Assembly (NCBI GenBank): GCA_032718475.1
Contig: JAUCBJ010004083.1
Coordinates: forward strand, 1-37,332
Direction: 5' to 3'
Length of the DNA: 37,332 bases
Source: Nemertoderma westbladi
Taxonomy: Eukaryota; Xenacoelomorpha; Nemertodermatida; Nemertodermatidae
Positions within the stretch are counted from its first letter, which is position 1; the number at the start of each line of letters is the position of its first letter. The position numbers and the translations under genes are program-made. The notes below the pieces were generated by a model, which was not told where the DNA came from, did not search any database, and worked only from the letters and a program-made list of their open reading frames with translations. This document shows, in pieces, positions 30,674 to 37,332 of the stretch.

Positions 30674-30804
30674 AGAAACGTAAGTACTACATTATGCTCG
30701 GGGGATAAACTAGACGATATAGGCCTACTGAGTTGGAATCAGTATAGGATCTGTCAATATCGACAAAACAAATTTTTCGTTGGAATTTTTTTGTTCTTGT
30801 TATT

Positions 30805-30810
30805 AATAAA
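30805..30810 (+). promoter_or_regulatory. Candidate polyadenylation signal of the FReD gene
   Basis: AATAAA lies 132 bp after the stop codon of exon B, a normal distance. In AT-rich DNA this hexamer is frequent, so support is moderate. Confidence 0.45.
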
Positions 30811-31075
30811 TATTGGGACAACATTAAATTTCTTACCATTTTTCAAGAAAATTACCAGTGCCAGGGACTCATTGACATTAATGTCTTCCACTACCAACAT
30901 AAGAGTCGCGTTTTAAATATATCCTCCGGTTAAACATCCCATTGGTATAGAATGCTGTTTCTACCGAATAAATATTCGGTGACCATACAGATACAGCACC
31001 AGACAAGAGTTGTCTGTATCCCGCATTTGAAGTTAATGATAAACCTTAATTAGATAGTTTAAAAATTGTCAAAGG

Positions 31076-31219
31076 GATAGGAGTAGCGCCCTCCCCTCCC
31101 TTTGGGTAGCAGATAGGAGTAGCGTCCACCCCTGCATTCGGGTAGCAGATAGGAGTAGCGCCCACCCCTACCTTTTGATAGCAGATAGGAGTAGCACCCA
31201 CCCATACCTTCGGGTAGCA
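31076..31219. repeat. 36-bp minisatellite, four units
   Basis: Units start with GATAGGAGTAGC at 31076, 31112, 31148 and 31184, each 36 bp with a few substitutions, and a partial fifth (GGGAGTAG) follows. Because 36 is divisible by three, the minus strand stays open and reads as a repeated 'YSYLLP-GRGGR' peptide. This is probably a by-product, not a gene. It lies inside the presumed LTR. Confidence 0.92.
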
Positions 31220-31260
31220 GGGAGTAGTGTGCGGAATATACGCACACCAAATATATAAGT

Positions 31261-31322
31261 GCTGACTGTATCCAACAGTCAGCCTTCAGTCGAACATAAT
31301 TCTGACTGCATCCGGCAGTCAG
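31261..31322. repeat. Twin hairpins in the presumed LTR
   Basis: Two related perfect stem-loops stand in tandem: GCTGACTG/CAGTCAGC (31261-31268 and 31276-31283, 7-nt loop) and CTGACTGC/GCAGTCAG (31302-31309 and 31315-31322, 5-nt loop). They share the CTGACTG...CAGTCAG stem and ATCC in the loop, so they probably arose by duplication. They would form structure in LTR-derived RNA. Confidence 0.85.
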
Positions 31323-31497
31323 CTAAAACAACAAGAAAAAGGGTCAGCTGTCAGACAATACTAAATATATAATAATCTGCTTGCTGGCTTGTCTCTCAAA
31401 CAATAATCATCTATCAGCACTGTACCGTTAGTAAACCTTCACCAAAGGAAGTATACAGTATAAAATAGTATAAATCTACTGTAATAACTTTATTACA

Positions 31498-31513
31498 TTC
31501 TCCCGCCCAAAAA
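31498..31513 (-). promoter_or_regulatory. Polypurine tract of the BEL/Pao element
   Basis: TTTTTGGGCGGGAGAA on the minus strand, about 115 bp after the Gag-Pol stop and directly before the LTR-like TG. It would prime plus-strand DNA synthesis during reverse transcription (established for LTR elements). Confidence 0.65.
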
Positions 31514-31627
31514 TAATCAATTGGGTACAGTTGCAAATAATATACACTAAAATTATTACAAACATCTTTCGTAAATAACAATTACTGAACAATACATATT
31601 AACTAACTACAAATCCGTCATTTGTTA

Positions 31628-34600
31628 CTAAAAACTTTCACTTCCAGAACTGCACTCAGACTTTGAAAACTCATTAATATCGTCATAATAAGATGAAACT
31701 CTCTCTCTAGCCGATTGAGCCGCCTTACGCTGTGAGGGCTGGCGTTCTGAAGGATTGTCGAACTTAACCACCGCTTGGGGGCGTGCAGAAACCATAGGGT
31801 TGTTACCAATAGGATCGTCGGAGGCGGGAGACGCTAATTCTATTGGATAGAGTTTCTTAATTGGTCTCTTGTATATTCCCGTAGCAGTACGTAAGGTTAC
31901 GAATCGAACCCACCCGTCATTACCCGGATGTAAGTCTATCACCTTGCCTAGATTCCAACGCCCACGCGGTAGGACATTATCATGGATGAGAACTACGTCT
32001 CCAACACTCACAACATTACTAGGGTCACGAGAATCCCAACGATGGTGCTCCCGCAATGTTGTTAAATATTCCTTAGACCACCGGGTCCACAGATCACTCA
32101 ATAACTTTAGCAAACGAAGATGACCACGAGTTAGACTATCTCTAGATACAGTTGGACAATAATCGGGATCACGCCACACATCACTATCGAGGCTATTGGG
32201 ATTATACAATGTATTAATGCGGTGACCTGATATTAACATTGATGGAGTTAGTGGCTGTGGATCATTATTATCTCCCGAAACATAGGTAAGAGGTCTGTCA
32301 TTCATTATACACTCAACTTCAACAATAAGCGTTTGCAACTCTTCTAGAGATATTAACGCGCAACCTAACACCTTCTTCAAACTAGTCTTCATCATTCGCA
32401 CCAGGCGTTCCCATATCCCGCCAAACCATGGTGCTGCTGGGGGGATAAAATCCCATGTAATTCGATGTGACAATAAGAACTTACTGACACTAGGGTCTTC
32501 TTTGGCCTGCCTTAAACAACCATCTGCTGAGGTGAATGTCGACGAATTATCACTCAACAATCTCGAGGGACACCCTCGCCGCCCAACAAATCGTCGCAGA
32601 GCCAGTAGGAAAGCATCAGTACTATTATCACGCACTATTTCTAAATGGACCGCACGACTCGCAGCACAAGTAAATAATGCTATATACACCTTGAATTTGT
32701 CGTCGTTGTCTTTCACTAATAAACTGCCGGTGTAATCTACACCACTACACTTAAATGGATGACATTCCTGTACTCGAATGTTAGGTAATGGGGGAGGAGG
32801 GGGTACTTGATAATGGGGTCCTTGAATTTTACGACATGTTGTACACTGTCTGCACAGAGATCGAACTCGTTGACGGATAGCTGGAATCCACCACCTCTGT
32901 CTTAAGAAAACTACTGTATCTGCAATACCCGAGTGCTTAACTAAATGTTCATGCGTGTACTTAATGATTAAATGTGTTAACCAATGGTGGGATGGCAGAA
33001 ACAAGGGGTATTTAGTTTCCCATGGCAGATTGGCATTGTCGATTCTTCCCACACTACGTATCACACCATCCATCATAGTAAGACGTAATTGGCGCACAAT
33101 AGTTGGCATACGACCTTTAGAAGTAATCAAGTAATCCCAAACCTCCGGATAAGATTCACGCTGTGCCTGTTGGACTAACCAAATTTCAGCATCGCGCACT
33201 TCACTCACTCGTAACAATGGAAAAATATTAAAATGCACATTACTTGGCACAATATCAACTATAGTACGAGTACGAGATTTATCAACAATTGCACACTTTA
33301 AATTTCTAATAAAACGAAATACTAAAGCTGTTACAGTTATCAACTTATTAAAATTCCCAAAACGTTTAATATCGATTGGACATATAACAGGGGGAGTACA
33401 AATAACAGTCTCATTAACAGACATTGTTGCAATAGATACAATTGGCTGTTCACTTGGCTCCATTTGGTCAACAGAAATATCATTTTGATTTGGCCAATTA
33501 TCAGATGTGAGCCAGGTTGGACCAGAAATCCATAAATTAAATTTAAGAAATTTCTTGGCCGAAATACCACGAGATAAACAATCAGCTGGATTGTCGTCTG
33601 TTGGTACATAAAGAAATGTACCATTGGGTAAGTTTTCTCTTATTTCTAGAACACGGCGTTGGATATACGGTTTTTGTATTTTGTCAGAATTAATCCAGGC
33701 CAATGTTATTTTACTATCAGTCCACAAAAATAATTTATTACTATTATCAGTTTCAACTTTATAAACGTTTGTTACAAACTTTAGAAGTTTTGATCCAATA
33801 GCAGCAGCTGTCAATTCTAGCTGCGGTAATGAAGGCGTGGTTTTATCACCCTTGATTGGAGCAAGTTTACACTTGGAAATCACAAGTTTAGAAATATTAT
33901 CTAAAACAATATAAATAACAGCACCGAAAGCTTTTCCTGATGCATCACAAAAGGCGTGTATAGATGCTTCAGGAGTTACACATAATTGCCTAGGCAGACA
34001 AAAACTAAAGCACAAAATAAGATCAGAAAGAATGTTATGCCACTCTTTTACAATGTTGTCTGGGAGTGGGGCGTCCCATTTAATACCGAGAGCCCATATA
34101 TCCCGTATTAATAAACGAGATCGTATTGTCACTGGATTTATGAATCCCAATGGATCAAAAACCCTTGATGCCAAACTAACAACCTTACGTTTTGTTAAAA
34201 TAACCGCTGATGATGTCATGTTCCTATCTTGGAATCCTATGACGTCATCAGACATGTTCCAACATAATCCCAAAACCTTTTGTTCATTATTAGTTACTTT
34301 AGGTCCGTCATGGTTTACTTTTATCAACTCAGCTAATTCTGGTGAATTAGTAACCCACTCCCTTAAAGGAAACCCACCAGCGGCTAAAATACCGCGACTT
34401 TCGTTATAAAAATTAATTAAACAATGCTCAGAATTATCATTAGCTTGTAAATTGTCTACGTACAAACCATTGAGAATACGTTGAGCGCATGGAGGGTTTA
34501 GTTTGCGGACATGATGACGCACAGTAGCATTGAGAAGGAATTGGGAACAAGTAGCACCAAAAAGGACTACTCGAAATCGATATGTGACCCAAGGACTGTG

Positions 34601-37201
34601 AGGATTGGTTGGATCCTCTGGCCACATGAAGCGTGTGACGTCACGATCGTTTTCATCTAATATCACCTGTAAGTAAGCCTTCTCGATATCCGCCAATGCG
34701 CAATACAGGTTCAGACGAAAACGCAGTAGCATTTCAATGAGATCTTGTGAGATTAAACTCGGTCCCGAATACAAACAATCGTTGAGACTCGGTAACCCGC
34801 GACCAGCCCGTGCCGAACAATCGAATACGATTCGTAATGGAGTTGTTATCGACTGTTTTTCAACTCCATGGTGGGCTAGGTAGTGTATTTTAGAACCCGT
34901 AGCAATATAGGGGGGTGCTAGTTCTATAAATCCACGTTCTAACTGTTGAAGAATAATACTATTATAACATTCCAATAACAAAGGATTCTTTGACAACTTC
35001 GTCAATGTCGACTGAAGTCGCTTTATCGTTAATCCGTAATTGGATGGTAGACTTGGAAAATCCGGTTTCCAAGGTAGACGAACAACATATCTTCCATCAA
35101 CATACTTAGTGTTTTCTTCAAATTCCTTCATAACAACTTCATCAATAGGGTTGGTGTCATCAGGTGAGATACCGATTGTATCTAATCTCCAAAGTCGTTC
35201 GAGGGCATCATCAAGATTATCCGACTCTTCAACACAACCAATAAGGAGAGCCGTAATAACATTTGATTGAATTGAGTTTGATTGGGAATCACATAAAGGC
35301 AATGTACCAGTAATGACATCACCAAGATTAGAAGGAAGCCGATAAATACCACCTTGAATACATTCCCCATAAACGAAGTTAAAGTACTGGTCGACTCCTA
35401 TCAACAACCCAATGTCAGATAAATCATCTCCGGTACGAGGATCTGCTAACTTAAATCCACGCAGCTGTAGTTGAGAGACCATCTTGGTACGACCCGGGGA
35501 AGATAATCTAAGAGGCAACTTATCTACAACTAACGCCCAAGTCTCAATTAAACCATCCGAAGTTGAAATTCGGAAACGAACTTCATCATAAACCTTCCTT
35601 GGTCCTTCCTTATTAAAACCGTCTATAGAAGATGACACCTTATTAATTGTCTTCAATCCTAATGCCTTGACAATTCGACGGAGTATAAAAGTACGTTGTG
35701 CAGCTTGATCGAGAATTGTACGAACAGAGTAAACATCTTCCTTCCCATCATTTAGGAATCTTATAGGACAGATTGCGGTAGGAAGTAATGTAGATCCACC
35801 CGAAGTTGCCAAACAAACATCGCCTGTATCAGATGTAATAGCTGCAACTGTACTAGGATTTGGTTTAGAATCCAAATGGAGAATGGTATGGTGACCCTTC
35901 CTACATACTTGACAACCTTCCTCACTGAGACATGGTTTACCTTCTGAATGTCTATGTCTAAGACATCTTGTACATAAACGCAATTCTCTAACTCGAGCTA
36001 ATTTAAGATTTGGAGTCTTATACTGGTCACACAATCGGGCAGGATGATCTGCCTTACATAGATAACAAGAAACCGGTCTGCGTTTCCTATCGAATGGTGT
36101 ACTTGCTGTCGTGCTGAAAGAGCCAAGTGTTCCTCCAGTTTCAGAACCCACAGAATTGGTTGATGAATTTCTACTATCGCTTTTAAATTTACTACCATAG
36201 TTATTCTGAGGTTTTAGGTAAGTACTTTGTGACTCAGTAGACCTTAACTGTTCGATTTCATCATTTAGAGCGACCCGTAACTCCTCAAGCGTCCAATAAG
36301 TGGAGCGAGCGGCCCTATTTATATTACTACGAACTGAAGCAGGAAGCTTACGAAGAATTAGTTCGGCGTATACGTAGCCAGATTCCTCCACATTACCTCC
36401 TAGCTGTTTGATTCCACGCAGTTGCGCTTCATAATTTGCTCGAAATGAAGCTAAATCCTTCGAAGTCGCTTTAGGAGACTCCATATCGAACACTGTATTG
36501 AGACGAGCCCTCATAATTAACTTTTTCTGACCATAAGTAGTCCTAAGAAGTTCAATGGCCTCAATATAATCATCATTACTTCTCTGGAAGTTTGTTACTA
36601 AAGAAGAAGCCTCACCAGAGAGTTGGCCTTCTAGATACGTAAATTTAGTGGCTCCAGCTAGATCAGTTCTCTTATGTATTGCATCCTCAAATCGATCCCA
36701 GAAATTGGGCCATTCTATCGGATCGCCACTAAATTTTGGGAGTTTAAGGTTTGGAAGCTTCTGAGGGGTTAATCCCATAGGCCTCGTATTTCCTATCTGG
36801 GTTCTATCTAACCCAGTATTTTCTGGATTAAAACCGATGTGATCAGAAGGGTGGATTTGGCCATGCTGACTTACAGAGTTACTTAGACCTAATAACTTAT
36901 CTATTCGACGCAATAAGGAACCTATCTGCATGTCATCCTTAGCAGACGAATTGATTTCGGTAACTAACTGATCTTCATCTTCTACAAGATGTTGAATCTC
37001 CTCAGTCAACTCAGCTATTTTCGCCCTCTGATTTCGCAATCCCTCGGATAAATCCTCTATAGTTTCAACATTGACATCATCGTGTAATGTACGGTTGGTG
37101 AAATCTGAGTACATTTCGCCATGGAGATCTCCCATTAAACGAGTAGCGGTTGCTTTATGACCTGCTCTCCGTTTCCTTAACTTACCCAACGGTTCAGCCA
37201 T
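31628..37201 (-). CDS. BEL/Pao LTR retrotransposon Gag-Pol polyprotein, intact
   Basis: A single uninterrupted 1857-residue frame. Domains in order: a coiled-coil-like N-terminus (about 45-95); Gag (DUF1759-like, 'LPKFSGDPIEWPNFWDRF' at about 150); zinc knuckles ('CYLCKADHPARLC' at about 379, then 'CTRC' and 'CQVC'); an aspartic protease-like DUF1758 with 'LDQAAQRTFI' at about 500; reverse transcriptase ('LADIEKAYLQV' at about 835, 'YVDN' at about 914); Pao-type RNase H ('FCDASGKAFG' at about 1084, 'LELTAA', 'TDSK', 'NPADCLSRG' at about 1204); integrase with HHCC finger (about 1385-1430) and D,D,E at about 1488, 1551 and 1597; and a C-terminal DUF5641-like domain. No env-like gene follows. 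Full length with no break suggests recent activity. The Met at 37201 is the most upstream one seen; the frame is read in one piece, as in other BEL/Pao elements. Confidence 0.95.
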   Translation of the reverse strand: MAEPLGKLRKRRAGHKATATRLMGDLHGEMYSDFTNRTLHDDVNVETIEDLSEGLRNQRAKIAELTEEIQHLVEDEDQLVTEINSSAKDDMQIGSLLRRIDKLLGLSNSVSQHGQIHPSDHIGFNPENTGLDRTQIGNTRPMGLTPQKLPNLKLPKFSGDPIEWPNFWDRFEDAIHKRTDLAGATKFTYLEGQLSGEASSLVTNFQRSNDDYIEAIELLRTTYGQKKLIMRARLNTVFDMESPKATSKDLASFRANYEAQLRGIKQLGGNVEESGYVYAELILRKLPASVRSNINRAARSTYWTLEELRVALNDEIEQLRSTESQSTYLKPQNNYGSKFKSDSRNSSTNSVGSETGGTLGSFSTTASTPFDRKRRPVSCYLCKADHPARLCDQYKTPNLKLARVRELRLCTRCLRHRHSEGKPCLSEEGCQVCRKGHHTILHLDSKPNPSTVAAITSDTGDVCLATSGGSTLLPTAICPIRFLNDGKEDVYSVRTILDQAAQRTFILRRIVKALGLKTINKVSSSIDGFNKEGPRKVYDEVRFRISTSDGLIETWALVVDKLPLRLSSPGRTKMVSQLQLRGFKLADPRTGDDLSDIGLLIGVDQYFNFVYGECIQGGIYRLPSNLGDVITGTLPLCDSQSNSIQSNVITALLIGCVEESDNLDDALERLWRLDTIGISPDDTNPIDEVVMKEFEENTKYVDGRYVVRLPWKPDFPSLPSNYGLTIKRLQSTLTKLSKNPLLLECYNSIILQQLERGFIELAPPYIATGSKIHYLAHHGVEKQSITTPLRIVFDCSARAGRGLPSLNDCLYSGPSLISQDLIEMLLRFRLNLYCALADIEKAYLQVILDENDRDVTRFMWPEDPTNPHSPWVTYRFRVVLFGATCSQFLLNATVRHHVRKLNPPCAQRILNGLYVDNLQANDNSEHCLINFYNESRGILAAGGFPLREWVTNSPELAELIKVNHDGPKVTNNEQKVLGLCWNMSDDVIGFQDRNMTSSAVILTKRKVVSLASRVFDPLGFINPVTIRSRLLIRDIWALGIKWDAPLPDNIVKEWHNILSDLILCFSFCLPRQLCVTPEASIHAFCDASGKAFGAVIYIVLDNISKLVISKCKLAPIKGDKTTPSLPQLELTAAAIGSKLLKFVTNVYKVETDNSNKLFLWTDSKITLAWINSDKIQKPYIQRRVLEIRENLPNGTFLYVPTDDNPADCLSRGISAKKFLKFNLWISGPTWLTSDNWPNQNDISVDQMEPSEQPIVSIATMSVNETVICTPPVICPIDIKRFGNFNKLITVTALVFRFIRNLKCAIVDKSRTRTIVDIVPSNVHFNIFPLLRVSEVRDAEIWLVQQAQRESYPEVWDYLITSKGRMPTIVRQLRLTMMDGVIRSVGRIDNANLPWETKYPLFLPSHHWLTHLIIKYTHEHLVKHSGIADTVVFLRQRWWIPAIRQRVRSLCRQCTTCRKIQGPHYQVPPPPPLPNIRVQECHPFKCSGVDYTGSLLVKDNDDKFKVYIALFTCAASRAVHLEIVRDNSTDAFLLALRRFVGRRGCPSRLLSDNSSTFTSADGCLRQAKEDPSVSKFLLSHRITWDFIPPAAPWFGGIWERLVRMMKTSLKKVLGCALISLEELQTLIVEVECIMNDRPLTYVSGDNNDPQPLTPSMLISGHRINTLYNPNSLDSDVWRDPDYCPTVSRDSLTRGHLRLLKLLSDLWTRWSKEYLTTLREHHRWDSRDPSNVVSVGDVVLIHDNVLPRGRWNLGKVIDLHPGNDGWVRFVTLRTATGIYKRPIKKLYPIELASPASDDPIGNNPMVSARPQAVVKFDNPSERQPSQRKAAQSARERVSSYYDDINEFSKSECSSGSESF

Positions 37202-37332
37202 TCTATCTACAAGGCCTAGGTTAGGTAGATTAAATTACAAATATTTCTGGCCGGATTGACTTCGTAATTTGCGTTGTGTCACAGTTCCAGTTTATTTCCG
37301 AATGCAGAAATGCAGTACCGGTACCGTTATAT
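37202..37332 (-). other. 5' leader of the BEL/Pao element
   Basis: The 131 bp upstream of the Gag-Pol start show no similarity to the presumed 3' LTR at 30830-31497 and no convincing tRNA primer-binding site. The 5' LTR therefore probably lies beyond the window. CCGGTACCG-type palindromes occur at the very edge. Confidence 0.5.

Larger units (their letters stand above)
30830..31497 (-). repeat. 3' LTR region of the BEL/Pao element (left limit uncertain)
   Basis: On the minus strand a purine-rich tract TTTTTGGGCGGGAGAA (31513-31498) is followed by TGTAATAAAG, a typical LTR start at 31497. The LTR then runs leftward through two hairpins and a 36-bp minisatellite. Its far end (CA on the minus strand) cannot be fixed, because no second LTR copy is present in the window for comparison. 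The left limit given is simply where the FReD gene's 3' end should lie. Confidence 0.55.

Noticed and set aside
31076-31219. Possible CRISPR-like array (36-bp period)
   Set aside because: The units abut directly with no unique spacers, and the DNA is animal. This is a minisatellite.
31059-31250. Minus-strand frame with a repeated YSYLLP-GRGGR peptide
   Set aside because: The 36-bp minisatellite is a multiple of three, so openness is automatic. There is no gene context, and it lies in the presumed LTR.
35040-35270. Plus-strand and other-frame open frames inside 31628-37201
   Set aside because: All are shadows of the continuous BEL/Pao coding frame.
37202-37332. 5' LTR and primer-binding site of the BEL/Pao element
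   Set aside because: No match to the presumed 3' LTR, and the only TGG-led candidate (TGGAACTGTGACAC) does not resemble a tRNA 3' end that I can name.

Overview
The window looks like invertebrate animal genomic DNA. It is AT-rich, with split genes, GT-AG introns, fibrinogen-related domains (FReDs) and a dense mix of eukaryotic transposons: RTE-like and CR1/L2-like LINEs, a BEL/Pao LTR element, a piggyBac relic, a tRNA-derived SINE and several terminal-inverted-repeat (TIR) elements. BEL/Pao with FReD lectin-type proteins argues for a non-mammalian metazoan, probably a marine invertebrate. I cannot name the species. No bacterial operon structure, rRNA gene or CRISPR array was seen.

Layout. 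1-2.2 kb: an RTE scrap and a decayed piggyBac transposase. 2.4-6.3 kb: RTE pieces in both orientations, including an endonuclease-domain fragment that ends in poly-C. 6.69-7.60 kb: a 910-bp near-perfect palindrome. 8.2-9.5 kb: a broken CR1/L2-like LINE with a 3' hairpin and ATT-rich end. 9.5-18.2 kb: mostly gene-free, with tandem repeats (52 bp, 107 bp), a folded LINE/SINE-like tail, an RTE 3' end and a tRNA-like SINE.

18.27-30.67 kb: the most interesting host locus. A possible signal-peptide exon (18266-18349), a long exon with an alpha-helical region plus FReD (27502-28692) and a second FReD exon with a stop codon (29735-30673) all have phase-0 boundaries. They can be joined into one secreted tandem-FReD protein of about 737 residues. 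The two FReD exons are strongly supported; joining them, and adding the signal exon, is inference. The proposed 9.15-kb first intron holds a nest of insertions: an RTE copy split by a 5.48-kb TIR element, which contains a second TIR element, whose right arm was in turn hit by another RTE copy. Old junctions and duplicated arms let each pre-insertion site be read.

30.8-37.3 kb: a BEL/Pao retrotransposon on the minus strand with an uninterrupted 1857-residue Gag-Pol. Its 3' LTR start is marked by a polypurine tract. The 5' LTR was not found and may lie beyond the window. This element is intact while every LINE copy here is broken, so it is probably among the youngest insertions.
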